Shown here: positions 1 to 12,526 of the stretch, piece by piece
Position numbering within the stretch: the stretch's first letter is position 1
Layout of the letters: every line of letters starts with the position of its first letter
Assembly (NCBI GenBank): GCA_958298945.1
Contig: OY282605.1
Coordinates: 37,426,811 to 37,490,810 of the forward strand
DNA: 64,000 nt
DNA from: Atherix ibis
Lineage: Eukaryota; Arthropoda; Insecta; Diptera; Athericidae
Direction of reading: 5' to 3'
Program-made: the position numbers and the translations under genes
Notes under the pieces: model-generated
Told to the model about the DNA's origin: nothing
The model's input: only the letters and a program-made list of their open reading frames with translations
Databases searched by the model: none

Positions 1-3000
1 TAATATTGGCTCGGCAAGACGAAGAATATTTTGAAGTTCCAATCGCTTATCGGATTGATATGAATAAATCGATAATTTGGTATATTTTTAAAATTAGAAT
101 TAGACCAGATTCTAGTATAAGCAAAAAAAAAGACCAGAACCAAGCGGAAGGTCACTTAATTGCACTTGAGAGTAGAAAACACAGGAGGCTGACTACTCCA
201 GAAATGATGCATAAACTCAATGGAATGTGGTTAAATTAAGAATAGTAAAAACGCCATCTGTATTAGTGAAGGAATACTGAAACCTTTAAAATATAAGGTA
301 GAAATTATTGAGGGATAAAGTGTTGGACATTTCTACATGTCCCCGTGGCATCGCTGTCAGGCATTACTTCATGAGGCAGAGTTGAGCAAAATAACTAATC
401 TACTGAATACTTTTACTGTCTCCGTTTAAGCTCATTCAGTCAGGCTCATTTTAGAACGGCTGTCGCATACACATCGACAGTTCCCCAAACCGTCTACGAG
501 TTTAACATCAGCGCATTGATAATCCCTAACGTCAGAGGAGTACCAACACACTCATTCAGCTCTACTTTAACCATGCAAAAAGACGTGTTTGACGCTCTTC
601 ATCACTCAATCATAATAAGGCCTCATTAGGCCTAAAAACATTAATGTCCTGTCTGGAATTGGGATATATACAAGCCACCTTTACCGTGACTCCTTTACCA
701 TTAATCTACCATAATGAATGGGGCAATGAGTCTATCTGTCATTTGCAATCAGTATGCCACTAGCACCTGACATCCTTTATGTCCTCCGTTAGATATCGCA
801 CCGTTCCACCGTGGAAAACATGGAAAATCTTTAGAGAATAATCCAAAGGAGCACTTATTAGAATAATGGGAAAAACGGTAAGGATATATTGAAGATAGAC
901 GCCATCTTTCATCAATAAATTGACCTTAAGCACACTTTACGCATGTGTTCATCATTTTTACAGAACCATGAGATGCAAGGCTCTTTAAAGAGCAATATAT
1001 GCGTCAACACAGCCTTCGGATTATTCTCCATTTATAATTAGGATGAGTCGAGTAAAAAAACCAAGTGAAAAAAAAAAATCTAAAAAAAAACTCCTTCGAA
1101 AATTAAAATTAAATTGCTCCACAAACTCTGAAAAATATGCATGACAGAACACCAAGGATTTCCAAATTAAAGAAAAATATCAACCTTATTTGTAAAATAT
1201 AACATGTACAAAATATTATATAAAATTAATCAAAATTTTGCAAAAAAAAGAAAATCCCAAAAATTCTGTTTAAATCAAGAAAATGATATCGTTCTGGGGT
1301 AGTGTATGCCATTAAATTAATCGAATATTCGCACAAATGTTATTTTTATATTTTTTCTCGCCTTGAATATCAATTAGAAATTGAATTATTTTATTTTTTA
1401 TTATAAATTTAAATTAAATATATTTGCTACAATTTCTTATTAAGACATTTTATAAATAAGATTCGAAAAGTCATTAGCATGAATCCAATTACTACAATTT
1501 ACAATTGAATGAGCTTTTACTATTTGTACTTCAGTAGAGCATCGTTTTCGTATTTGATATAACAAAATTTTGATTATTTAATAATAATAAATCATAGAAT
1601 CAATAGTTTATCAAATATAATTGAATGTATTTTCATGTATACGGTGAATATGTATGCGTATGAAAATCCCTTCAGTCGAATATAAATCGAATTGTGTTCG
1701 ATTTTGATTTTCTTTGTTACCAAAGGGACAAAGAAACTTTCTTAAGCACAGTACGAAAAGAGGGAAAAATTCCTTCTGCTATTTTCTGAATAGTAGATTG
1801 GACTAATTAATGGAAAATATCGGAAATCCTTTTTCATTCATTTCATTTGGAATAATTTCCCAAGCGTAGACTAATAAACTTCACACCGTCTTTTGTTAAT
1901 ATTTGCGGTCTTGTTGGTGGTGTCGTATGAGAAGTTGTTATCTTTCGTTTCTACTGGAATGGAAAACTTGAAATGAAAACACAACAGCACATGTTATAGT
2001 CTCGAAGAACCATGTTGCCTTTTGTATTCTACTAATATGAGAAAGAAAATTACCACCTTTAGTTGGAAAAGCTTTCATATTATTTCATATACCAAAAAAA
2101 AAACACACCGACGTAAACAAAAACAAAAAAAACAAACACTCATCGTTATGTCCTGTTAATAGTCTATAGAGACTTTTATTCATACCAATACAATGCATTT
2201 ATTTGTCTGCCACATTTAATATTATTATTTTGGGGATTCTTGGAAAAATATGTATTTTTTTCTGCACTATATTCATATGGTAGATAAATAATAAGTTTGA
2301 TATTCGTATTAGAGATGCCAATGGACAGGATTCTGCTAACGTAGCATAATATTGACAGGGTAAGTTCTCATTTGAGATGGGAACATTCTCGTTTGGTTCG
2401 TTTAAGATTATTTTCACTATGAAATTTAAACGCATAACCAAGTGTACTAGTATACGAATAGCTAAAATGATAACACAGTACTAATAAAAGATTGCTAGAT
2501 TCTCATAAAATGTAGCAGCTATAATTTCTTATAAAAACGATAACAAAAAACTTTTTCCAAACATCTATCTTCGCTAACTTGAAACTTTATTGAACTCTTC
2601 TTAACATAAACTTCCAGTTTGATAAAATGAAGGAGTTTTTGTCTACTTGCAAGTATTATAAGTGCAAGTTATTCTTATGAATTATTTTATAATTTCCCTT
2701 ATAAAAACATATATGATCTATCAATGTTAGAGTTAAATTTTATTACTACACAAATACACATACTTATTATATTAAAGCTTATCGATAACTTTTCAAATAG
2801 AATAAATAACATTGTGTTTTTCTTATCCATGGGATAAAATTACATTTTCCCGTTTTTTTTCTTCTAATTTGTCATATTCTTTAGAAAATATTTACCATCT
2901 ACAATATCATAAAGAGTTTTCAACCCTTCATTTAATTATATCTTGAAAGATTTTACAACAAAAAAAAAATCATATTCTTAACCCCTTCTCTTTAGTCAAT

Positions 3001-3836
3001 TATGTTTTGAACAAACTTAAAACGAAAACAACATATTTCAAAAGCGAAATAAAAATTGTTTTCGTCTCTTTTATCATTTTTATTTTTTTTCCATTTATGT
3101 TTATTGGTTTTGCTTTAGTTTCAGTAAAAGTTTACTTTAAAAAGTAGTATATAAAATAGTAAATTATGAAATTTTCACTAGTGGCTTTGATATGAAAACC
3201 GTTCCATGGTTTATATTACAAATAAGTTTGCATTTCGGAAACCAAAGTGTAATAATGGTGTACTTGTGTTTACTTAAGCTTTTATAGTATATAACTTTGT
3301 TCCAAAATAAAAAAAAAATCCTTTTGTTTAAGAGCACAAGAATATTTTCATAGAGAAAATAAAAGGTGTGAGTTTTGGTTTTAAGAACTACTCGTATTTT
3401 ATGCTACTCTAAGGTGCCATATTATATAACTATTCTCTGTAGTAAAACTTTCAAAAAGTCATATTTCTTATAGAATTTATTTTTATTTTTTATAGATGCT
3501 AAAAAAAAACAATTTTATAAAAACCCATCATTCTTAGTGCACAAATTATAAAACTTACTTATAAGAAAAATTCTTATTACAAACGAATTTGTTAATTTTT
3601 AATTTAGAAAATGAATTTGAGATATTATAAAAGATGTTATTATTTCCATAAATCTTTTAATTATTTAAAGGATCTATTATTCATTTGCAAATCATATTTG
3701 CTTTTATGAAAAATTATAATTATTAACCAATTCTAAGAACTTGTCAGCCAAACTGCTTTTTATAAGTAAACATTTAAAAAAATACATTTAAAATTGAGGT
3801 TTTGATAAAAATTTTATTTAATTATTTTTTTTATTA
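1..3836. other. AT-rich intergenic stretch, no gene recognised
   Basis: I recognise no gene in this 3.8 kb. Bases 241-1010 are less AT-rich but have stops in all frames. An open frame of 77 codons at 6-239 starts on TTG and resembles nothing with confidence. A phrase near its end (RLTTPEMMHKLN) is faintly like the helix-turn-helix region of Tc1-type transposases, but the following sequence does not continue the match. The rest is A/T runs with scattered homopolymers. Confidence 0.5.
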
Positions 3837-4853
3837 GGTGTATAACTTAAAAATGCGGGATTTTTGGCAAACTTTGAGTGTTTATTATGAAAAATTGTTA
3901 CAATATATTTTATTCAAAGTATTGTCCATCGGAAGCCACTACTTTTTCCCATCTTTCTGGCAACATATGGATTCCGCGCCAAAGAAACTGCTCCGGTTTT
4001 GAGGCCAAGAATGAATCGAGCCAATTTTTGATGCCCTGTTCTGAAGTGAAGCGTATTCCGGTGAGGGCGTTTTGCATGGATCTAAACAAATGGTAGACGG
4101 ACGGGGCAAGGTCTGGGCTATAAGGCGGGTGAGGCAAAACTTCCCAGCCACTGTTTTCTTAATAATTTTTAACCGGTCTTGCAACATGAGGCCGAGCGTT
4201 GTCATGATGTAAAATTATTGCTTCGTGTCTGGTCGCATATTCCGGGCGTTTTTCGGCCAATGCTCGCTTCAAACGGATTAATTGTGTTCAGTAGAGGTTG
4301 CCTGTGATCGTCTAGCCCAATTTTAATAGCTCATAAAAGATCACACCCTTCTGATTCCACCAAATACAGAGCATTACCTTGGCGCCATGGATATTTGGCT
4401 TTGGCGTTGATTTGGCTGGTTGGCTGGGGTTCACATACGATTTTTTGCGCTTTGGGTTGTCGTAATGAATCCATTTTTCGTCGCCAGTAATGCTGACCTG
4501 GTCGTTCTTTGTCTTCCGTGTCAAAATCACCACTTCTGAACCGCACAAACCATCTCTCGCACGTTGAAATCGATGGAACATATTCAGGATAAGCTTCGGT
4601 GAGCAATCGATGTGCTTCAGCTGCACTTGAAGAAGTAAATCAACACTTTCCGCAAATGGGACTTTTTTGGTACGAAATTCAACATTTTTGAAGCAAAAAA
4701 AAACTTTGTTGTTTATACTATTTCGTACAATGACTAATCGAGAATGAATGACAGATGTATAACCTCCAAAATGCCATATGAGTTATTATTAACACCAACC
4801 ATGTGTAAGAGTTATGGCATCTGTTGTCAATCCCGCATTCTTAAGTTATACAC
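3837..4853 (-). mobile_element. Internally deleted mariner (mauritiana-like)
   Basis: The ends are inverted repeats of about 28 bp. The left begins GGTGTATAACTTAAAAATGC, and the right, read inward from the other strand, matches it with one or two changes. The left end is preceded by TA; the right flank reads CA, a decayed TA duplication. The element is about 1.02 kb against the usual 1.3 kb, and the missing sequence comes from the middle of the transposase. A DD41D relic lies immediately to the right, so this mariner probably landed in or beside it. Confidence 0.85.
3910..4685 (-). pseudogene. Mariner transposase, broken by deletion and frameshifts
   Basis: Reading the minus strand from an ATG at 4685, the protein would cut and paste the surrounding mariner at TA sites. 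Pieces in different frames line up with mauritiana-type transposase in order: the N-terminal helix-turn-helix region with CERWFVRFRSGDFDTEDKER; a jump near 4495 to ITGDEKWIHYDNPKRKKS, which holds the first catalytic Asp; HDNARPH; and the C-terminus [17 protein letters not shown]. The jump removes roughly 80-90 residues. The third catalytic position reads [10 protein letters not shown], so the Asp is now Val. At least two frameshifts and a stop near residue 24 are also present. It is inactive. Confidence 0.85.
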
Positions 4854-4889
4854 CCAATATATTTTGCCATTATACATAAAATATAATAT

Positions 4890-5260
4890 TATTCATATAA
4901 TTGCCAAAAAAAACAGTTTGGAGGACTCGATCCAGCGTAAATGCAAACTTTAACGTAGTTTTACAAAAAAAAAAAAGTCCGACGGCGTCAAATTGCACGA
5001 TCTTGCTGTTCAAATTTACATAAACGAATTTTGCGATTATACATCGCGGGAGCTTTTAACACAATAAGCCTAAAATTTGTCATGCTATGTAACTTATGGC
5101 ATTATATTGTTAAAATCACATAAAATTTAAATAAAAATCTTTAAGTTCAGACCAAAAAAACTTTACTTATCATACCGGTTATCTCCTATTCATTTTCAGA
5201 CAAATATGGTCACAATGGTTTTTTATAGTTTTTTTTACTTAAATAATTTCGAGTAAGTAA
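4890..5260 (-). mobile_element. DD41D mariner-like relic (C-terminal part)
   Basis: The minus strand encodes, with stops, a decayed version of the WPPRSCDLTPLDYFLWGY region of DD41D transposases: ARSCNLTPSDFFF near 4970-5010, followed downstream by VKVCIYAGS (compare VKSKVYADKP). The sequence upstream of it fits the HTA...LL segment before the third Asp only loosely. No termini were found. It abuts the mariner at 3837-4853. Confidence 0.6.
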
Positions 5261-6219
5261 AATGGTAAAAACATTTTTAAGAATATTTTTTTAAAAAATA
5301 ACCAATTGCAAAATTTTAATTTATTTGTAATATTCTAAATTATACGAAAATCCACTATTTCTATTCGGTAGAATCGAATTAAAGTACAAACAAATTAAAT
5401 ATCTATCGCCAAACTTACAAGTCTCACCCCAAATATGTTAATGTAATTTCTTGTTGATGACAATGAAATCATACACGAGTACCTAAATTGCTATAAAATT
5501 CCCTGGTGATGAGAAAATCCACACTCTAATTTAGTAATTTCAGATTTATACCTGACTAACATTAACAATACAATTTTCAAAGTGCATGTAATTTAGTACG
5601 CTTGAAAATCAATATTCTAGAATAGATACTATATCCAGCATGCAAATTATTTATACTATCAGGAATAGTTGCATGGAATCTAAAGCTACTCAAACATTGA
5701 TAAATTAGATATTTCTACATTAAAATTACGAAATGAACAAAAAGCGAATCGAGACTCTCTATTCCTTACTAAATTCTCTCGTTTATTATGTGTGCATGAA
5801 ATTCAATTAATGCTGTAAAATTTATGCAAGACTGATTCATATAGGAATTCTTATTTGATTATCTTAAACCAGCATATTTTAAGCAATTAATATACGGAAG
5901 GAAATCATTATAAGCATATATGAATATTATGAAATTAAATTTATATTAGTCAGCAAGGATGTTAATCGTTTCCTTGCATATAATCTGTTTTTCCTTACTC
6001 GTGAAATTTTCAGTTATTATCAATAAACAAAATAAATCCATGAATTCTCTTTCTTTTTATATACCTATTAGCTTCCTATAAATCCTTGGTAAAATTTATG
6101 AAAATCCTCATCAAATCAATTCTGTTCAATTTTAGACGACAAAAATAACATTTTCTAAGCACTAATTTGATTTCCGATTTGAACATTCCCCTAATCCAGC
6201 ACTTCCATCATATTGATTT
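5261..6219. other. AT-rich stretch, nothing recognised
   Basis: No open frame of useful length, terminal repeats or protein similarity could be seen here. Confidence 0.5.
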
Positions 6220-6440
6220 AATTGATAGAAAAGGAGTATTCTTGCAAGTATCCCATGCTTTTGATATTGTGTGATATCCTCGGCCTCTCTGCAAACGCTT
6301 CCAATATCTTTTCTAAATAGCAATTATTACAGAGTCCACAGAAACAAATCCAATTTCAGCTGGAGTCCCACAAGGTAGTATTCTTTGGCCCATTTTATAT
6401 AATATTTATTATTAAATTCATGCCACAAGGTAGTATTCAT
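6220..6440 (+). mobile_element. Jockey-like LINE reverse transcriptase fragment
   Basis: Two phrases typical of non-LTR reverse transcriptase are readable on the plus strand. KGVFLQVSHAFDIV (about 6230-6275) corresponds to the AVFLDVSQAFDKVWH block. SAGVPQGSILWPILYN (about 6356-6405) corresponds to the AGVPQGSVLGP block. The spacing is shorter than normal and stops intervene. A 16-bp part of the second block (CCACAAGGTAGTATTC) is repeated directly near 6421-6438. No ends are visible. Confidence 0.7.
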
Positions 6441-6849
6441 GCCTTCAAATTCATGATCCTTCACAAAATTATCGATGTCGTTTTTTAAGTTCCTAATCTT
6501 TTTGTTTCCTTTATATTCATGACTTTTGGTTTTCCTGCCACCGAATATTCCATTCTATTCTGTTTTAATTTCGTGTCATCAAAATCCACTCATAAGATAA
6601 TTCTCTTTTAATATCTTCTTATTGGGGATTAAATAACCAATAGCCCCGATATTTATTTCAAAATCTTCTTATTGTCATTAGGAGGCAAAACGTCATTGGG
6701 TGTTTTTAGGAGGTATAAAACGTTATATTTCAAATTAACTCGTAAGACAAATTGGCTTATTATAATATATTTATGGTTTTCAATCTAAATACAAATCTTT
6801 AAAAAAAAATTAAAACTTATAAAGTTCAAGAAATCCATAAATAATTATG

Positions 6850-7157
6850 GGAGAGCAATTGTATCTACAAACAGTGACTGTGTGTCTGAAGGTGTGCAAT
6901 TATTCTGAAGGTGTTATTGGTTGGGATTTCTCTGAAAACTATTTCCGTCAATTCTGAGCGCTATGACCGAATAATAACGAACTATTTTTAAAATAACAGA
7001 CTACAAATCATGCAACACGATAAATTTCATCTCTTTTATACAGAAAACTACCAGAATGTGTCAATATTTGATGTTGTCAATTGGCCTCCAAGATCGTGCA
7101 ATTTAATGCCGTTGGATTTCTTCTTGACAGACTACATAAAAAAGTGTATAAAGCTTG
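6850..7157 (+). mobile_element. DD41D mariner-like relic
   Basis: Plus-strand frames contain NWPPRSCNLMPLDFFL around 7079-7125, matching the third-Asp block of DD41D transposases, and a weaker upstream match to the KVTVWCGFW...ITDF region from 6860 to 7000. The open frame at 7010-7234 fuses the end of this relic to the start of the unrelated repeat that begins near 7158, so its last 25 codons are not transposase. Confidence 0.65.
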
Positions 7158-8040
7158 CCATTCCTAAGTTTAGATTAAAACGTGTGTTTAATAGACGATT
7201 TTCTCATGTAAATGATCCGCTGCCAAATCGCTAATTTTACGAACAGTTCGCCGGTATATTACACCGATCGTGTAAGTGCACGATATTTGCTCGTAGACGT
7301 GCAAATTTTGCTCGTGGAAAAAATGTAGAGGGAAATTTGGCACATCTATCCATTATTTAATTGTGTGTACTCGTAGATATATTACATATGACGTCATGCT
7401 CGTTGCTTGTTGCGCTGCCATTATTTTGACATTTGACAGTTCCCATATATATTATACGTCTCCATATTCATCCGTTCGTATTTATTTTATTAGTAATAAA
7501 TTGTATTTAATTTGTTACTTTATTAATTATTATTTAAAACATAAAATTATTTTAACATAGGTTAGTTGACGAAAATTTAAAAATAAAATAAGCAAAAATT
7601 ATGTTGCCTATAAATTTATAAATAATTTCGTAAGTGTATAAATTTACAAAAAAAATAAGTAATGTAGACAAAATATTTATGCTCAATAAAAAATATAAAA
7701 TTTATATTAAAATGAATAAATAAATTGAAATAATCAAAATAAATAAGTGAATATTAAAGCGTTATTCATTATACAAAAGTAATAAAATAAGAACAGCATC
7801 GGCTAACTAGAGAATTTCATTAATAAAAAATACACAAACCGTTTATACATCCAAAAAACTTTTTAACATGTTGAAATTTCTTTTTGCATGCCTAAAGTAT
7901 GCGTGAAATCAATTTTTCATTCAAGCAATTACACTTTAACTAGATTGCTTGTGCAGTGCACGATTTTTGTTTGCGGTGCACCTGCACAATACCCGTTCAC
8001 GCGCGAAATTTATTCTTGCTGGCGTATATATGGTTAAATA
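7158..8040 (+). mobile_element. Unrecognised repeat element U1, copy 1
   Basis: This segment is colinear along its whole length with the reverse complement of 31800-32940. Shared landmarks in order are a TTTAATAGACGATTTTCTC-like end, a cluster of GTGCACGAT and TTGCTCGT words (7273-7320), GACATTTGACAGTTCCCATA (7429-7448), an AT-rich middle, and TGCACAATACCCGTTCACGC near the right end (about 7984-8003). It has no long open frame. It interrupts a DD41D relic at its left end. The paired copies, end motifs and subterminal repeats suggest a non-autonomous DNA transposon; the family is unknown to me. Confidence 0.6.
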
Positions 8041-8297
8041 TGAAATATAAAATGAATTAATTTTTTTAGTGTGTTTTATTTAACTTACCAGTGACACTTG
8101 TTAAATTCACTTACTTTTTTATACACTAAAATTGATGTTATTTTCTGTATTTTAGTTTTTTCTTCATTATATCCATACAAATATACTAAAGTTATTACTT
8201 TTTTTCACTTAAATAACTCCGATTATTTGAAAACTGATTTTTTTTTATTATTCAATTGCATAGATTTTAAAATTTTTATTTTTTAATTTAATTTCAG

Positions 8298-9432
8298 ATG
8301 TTTTGTGCATTCGAATAACCAATTTAAAAGTACCAAACTACCATGCCGTTACCAGTTCAACAAGTCCAGAAATAGTTATACTCGACTGTGAATTTGAAAT
8401 CGATCCCGATGATACTCATGTGGTTCTCAAATGGTTTTTCAACGATCAATGGATTTACCAATGGATCCCAAATCTAAACAAACCGCATGCACATGTGAGT
8501 TGACATATTTTCTTTTTTCGAAGATTTTATATTTTATTTCCGTTTGAGATAAAAATTTACAATTGCGAAAAGATTTTTTTTTTTTAAATCATATATAATA
8601 TCGTTAAAGATATTTTAGACGAAATGAAAAATATTTTGTTTTTTTTTTTGTCGAAATAAATAATTTATAGCCAACAATGAAATCAAAAATCGATTTATCG
8701 TATGAGGCATCGACAAATCCAAAACAACGCTACAGAGCCTTGGCATTAAGGAATCCCAGCTGGAATTCAACTGGAAAATACACCTGTAAAGTGTCATCAT
8801 TTGAGTCGACCGATGCCAAATCAGCATTTTTGCAAATAATTGATGTTTCAAGGGGCACTATTCAATTGTTACATCGTTCGGATGAGGGCAATGTTGAAGT
8901 TGAATGCATTGTGCGAGACGTATTCCCACAGCCGAAACTTAGTATAACGTGAGTGATGATAGCATTCAACTATTTTCGCATTCAAATTTGAATGATCAAT
9001 TATTAAAAAAAAATATTATTATATTTTTTCTCGTTGCATAATTTATCATATACAATAATAGTTATGGTGAAGATGATTTTTTACCAATCAAATCTGAAAA
9101 AGTTAAACGGGAAGATGATGGACTATTCGATGTCTCAACAATTGCTTCGTTTGCAAATGATGGAACTGATTTGAACGATCAACTAGGATGTGTTATGACC
9201 ATATCGGGATATAATTTTACACGAAAAGAAACAATGGCTCTAGCAGGTAATTATAATTAATATTTTTCTATTGTGTTAATATCAAATATCTAATGTATAA
9301 TTTTTCTTTTAACCAATTTTTAATCGATACCTTATAGCCAGTTGCAGTTATCATAAATCAACATTAAGTAGTTTATTTATTTCGGTAATTACTATTTTCT
9401 TATCATTTGTGATCAAGGCTACAATAACATAA
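8298..9432 (+). CDS. Two-Ig-domain cell-surface protein, beat-like (5' exon missing)
   Basis: Four exons, 8298-8494, 8671-8948, 9062-9246 and 9338-9432, join in frame with GT/AG borders (donors GTGAGT, GTGAGT, GTAATT) and end at TAA 9430-9432. The part seen is 251 residues. Numbering from its first residue, an Ig V-like domain has Cys31, the core LKWFF Trp46 and Cys105 in GKYTC. A second Ig-like region has Cys145 and Cys202. N98 and N210 are possible glycosylation sites. The last exon encodes a hydrophobic tail (SLFISVITIFLSFVIKAT) ending at the stop, as in a GPI-anchor signal or terminal membrane helix. The first exon must supply one base (phase 1) and a signal peptide; I did not find it. 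The architecture resembles insect beaten-path-like Ig proteins, which act in cell recognition; the exact orthologue is unclear. Confidence 0.85.
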
Positions 9433-9461
9433 CATTAGAAACTTTCCAATTGTTCTATAAT

Positions 9462-9467
9462 AATAAA
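9462..9467 (+). promoter_or_regulatory. Polyadenylation signal of the Ig gene
   Basis: AATAAA lies 29 bases after the stop codon of the Ig-domain gene, giving a short 3' untranslated region. Confidence 0.55.
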
Positions 9468-9469
9468 AG

Positions 9470-10640
9470 CATTTTAGTCTATAAGTGTAAGGCTTACTTA
9501 ATGTAATAATTTTCAAATATCTTATCTAAACGATAATAATTATAAAAATAGTAATATTAACAATATATAAATGATAAAAATGAAGAAAAAAAACATATGA
9601 ATAAATTTTCATTATAAATAAAAAGAATATATAAGAATAAAATAAATTATAAATACCTACAATATCTATATACATATATGTATATACACATACATAATAA
9701 GCCATCTAAGTAAAAAAAATTAAATATATATATATAAAAAACAATACATAAATATATGTACATTTAATATTAAAGAAGAAAAAAAATAGATATAATTAAA
9801 ACAATAAAAAAAATTACATGTGTAAATATCAGATAGGTGTTGTATAGAAATGACTACCATTAAATAAATGAGCTGTGAACTAATATAGAATAATCGAAAT
9901 GTAACAAAAGTACCAAAAAAAAAAAAAATAAAAGAATTAAAAATAATAAATATATTATAATTATATTAATAATAATTAATTTAACAAAAAAAAAATTAAT
10001 GATATATTATAAAATTGAATAAATAAATATTAATTCAAATAAAAAGAAAAACTAATGGTGTTACACAAATGTTCTTATAAAAGTTTATAGTATATAAATA
10101 AAATTTATTTTTTTCCCAAAAAGAGTACTTTTTCAATATAAAAAAAAAAAAAAAAATTTCCTGAGAGGAAAAAATTCCTTTATATAAGAAATTTTATAGT
10201 TAAGATGGCATTAAAGCTCATTGCAAATTCCATATTTGTTAATAACTATTTTTTTTTTATTTCAAAATAATTAAAATACAATAAAAAAAAACGATATAAT
10301 TTGTACTATCAAATATTATTAAAAAAAAACCAAAATCGTCAAACGAAAAACAAAATTTAATGTTATTATAATAATATTAAGAGTAGAAAATTCTTAAAAA
10401 TTAATTCTGTATAAATTTGAGATTTTTAAGCAACGCTTTACTAAAAATAATTTTATTTTCTTTTCTGTTTTGTTTTTTTGGTAATTCGAAAATATACATA
10501 CATATTTATAATAAAGAAAAAAAAATTATTTTCTAAAAGAAGACAACAAAAAAACGAAACTAAATTTTGTAATTATTTTTATTTTCAAATGGAAAAATAA
10601 TAAAAGAAAATAAAAATACTAAAAGTTTGTTTGATTAATT
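9470..10640. other. Extremely AT-rich spacer
   Basis: By eye well over 80% A+T, with long A runs and short TA microsatellites (for example 9660-9740). No gene, terminal repeat or protein similarity could be supported. Confidence 0.6.
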
Positions 10641-10650
10641 TTCCATAGTA

Positions 10651-11273
10651 GTTGGCATTGAACTTAATTCTTCATTAATAGTTGTTAGGCTTAAGTTATA
10701 ACTCTAGCATGGTAAGGTGAATAATGAATCGCAATCAAAATGGCGGTTTAATTCAAAACCAATCAACAGTAAGACTTTCCCTTGCACGAATATTTAAGCT
10801 GTGTTCAGAGAAGATATTTTTCTAATTAAATATTAATTTTAGTTCATAAGAATATTAGTGAATAGCTAGAGTAGCTATTTTTAAATTGAAGTAAATCGTT
10901 TTAGTTTTATTTATGGTACTAAGATTGGGTGTTCAAGTAATCGTTTACTTTTGTACGGTTTAAGTGACAACTCTTCATGGTAAGTGTATTAAATGGCGAA
11001 TTGGTTAAAAACCATTCAACAGTAAAACTATCGATTGCACGAATATTGAAGCTGTGTTCATAAAATATATTTTCCTTATTAAATATTAATCTTAGCTATA
11101 AAAAAATTAATTAATTGATGTAGTAAAGACATTTTTAAATTGAAGTAAATATTTTGAGTATTATTTTCTAATAGTTGGCATTGTAGTAATTGATATATTA
11201 ACAATTGTAAGGTTTAAGTATTAACTCTGTATGGTAAATGAACAAAGACGTAGCAAAATGGGGGTTTTTTTTT
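10651..11273. repeat. Tandem repeat, about 250-270-bp unit, 2.3 copies
   Basis: Three successive blocks share the same order of phrases: GTTGGCATTG, then a TTTAAGT...AACTCT..CATGGTAA segment (anchors near 10690, 10959 and 11212), then AAACCATTCAACAGTAAAAC-like text, TTGCACGAATATT, AAGCTGTGTTCA and ATTAAATATTAAT. The third copy is cut short by the mariner that starts near 11275. Copies differ by many substitutions and indels, so the array is old. Confidence 0.75.
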
Positions 11274-11274
11274 T

Positions 11275-12526
11275 GTTGTACAGTTCAAAAAATATCGCGA
11301 ATTTTGAATTTCCGCGGGTTACGTACGAGTATATTCGATTTTCGATTTTTTGTGGCGTTATATTGGCACTCATGTCTCTCAATTATGCCAACAAGTTCGG
11401 CCATTTTGAATGTTCAGTTAATTTTTCACAGCTGGTTTGCTTGCACGTGTTTTGGCTCGTCTTCGATTTTTGCCCATTCCAAAAAATGGATCAAAGTATC
11501 AAATTTTGTGATTCAAAGAAAAAATTAATTGCGCGGACGCAGTTCGAATATGGTGAAGCTACCTTGGAACGAAGAAACGTTTATTGGTGGTACAAAATGT
11601 TCTCAGAGGGCCGAGAAGATGTTAACGATGAAAAGCGTGGCGGACGCCCGAGCACGTCAACAACAGAAGAAAACACTGATGAAGTGAAAAAAATAGTATT
11701 GGCCAATCGTCGAATCACCGTTAGAGAAGTTACTAAGGACTTAAACATATCGATTGGCTTATATTATTCGATTTTTACCAATGATTTGACGTGAGACGGG
11801 TCGCCGCGAAATTCGTACCAAAATTGCTCAATTTCGACCAAAAACAGCATCGCATTAACATTGCTAAGGAGCTGTTGGACTCTGTCCGCGATGACCCAAA
11901 TTTGCTTCAGAGGGTCATAACTGGTGACGAATCATGGGTTTATGGTTATGACGTGGAAACCAAAGCTCAATCATCCCAATGGAAGCTGCCGCACGAGCCA
12001 AGACCGAAAGAAGCGCACCAATTTCGGTCGAATGTGAAGGTTTTACTTACCGTTTTCTTCGATTGCACGGACGTGGTGCATCATGAGTTATTGTCACAGG
12101 GGAGAACGATCAATAAGGTTACCTACAAGTTATGCGCCAGAACCGCCCGGATTTGTGGAAGAACAAAATTTGGCTTTTGCACCATGATAACGCCCCTGCT
12201 CACGCATCGTTGCTTGTGCGTGAATTTTTGGCCAAAAACAATACATTAATAATGCCGTAGCCACCGTATTCCCCAGATCTGGCACCATGGGACTTTTTCT
12301 TGTTCCCGAAACTGAAGAGTCCCATGAAAGGACAATGCTACGCTACGATTAAGAAGATAAAGACGGCATCGAAGGAGGAGCTGAACAAAATCACAATTAA
12401 TGATTTTTTGAAGTGCTTCGAGGATTGGAAAAAACTTTGAAGAGGATAAAATAGACATTCATGAATAAATAAATAACTTTTGAAAAAACACAAAATTCGC
12501 GATACTTTTTTAACAGCCCTGGTATA
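11275..12526 (+). mobile_element. DD34D mariner, family A, near full length
   Basis: This is the longest of three copies in the window of one family (others at 20593-22303 and 47940-48836). Its left end is decayed but matches CTGTTCAAAAAGTATCGCG of the cleaner 47940 copy. Its right end is the inverted counterpart (CGCGATAC...AACAGCCCTGGTA). It sits at the end of a tandem repeat. Length is about 1.25 kb, normal for a mariner. Confidence 0.85.
11486..12475 (+). pseudogene. Mariner transposase (family A), frameshifted
   Basis: ATG at 11486 begins MDQSIKF. The helix-turn-helix half runs open to about 11793 (YWWYKMFSEGREDV, GGRPSTSTTEENTDEVKK, RRITVREVTKDLNISIG). After a frameshift it continues with RRVAAKFVPKLLNFDQKQHR and TGDESWVYGYD (first Asp). 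A second shift near 12130, where about 27 bases are missing compared with the copy at 21860-21910, leads to HHDNAPAHASLL (second Asp) and SPDLAPWDFFLF (third Asp). The second and third Asp have 34 residues between them, so DD34D. A stop precedes PPYSPDL. All three Asp codons survive, but the reading frame does not. Confidence 0.85.

Noticed and set aside
6..239. 77-codon frame as a Tc1 transposase fragment
   Set aside because: One short phrase is suggestive, but neither side continues the alignment and the frame starts on TTG at the window edge.
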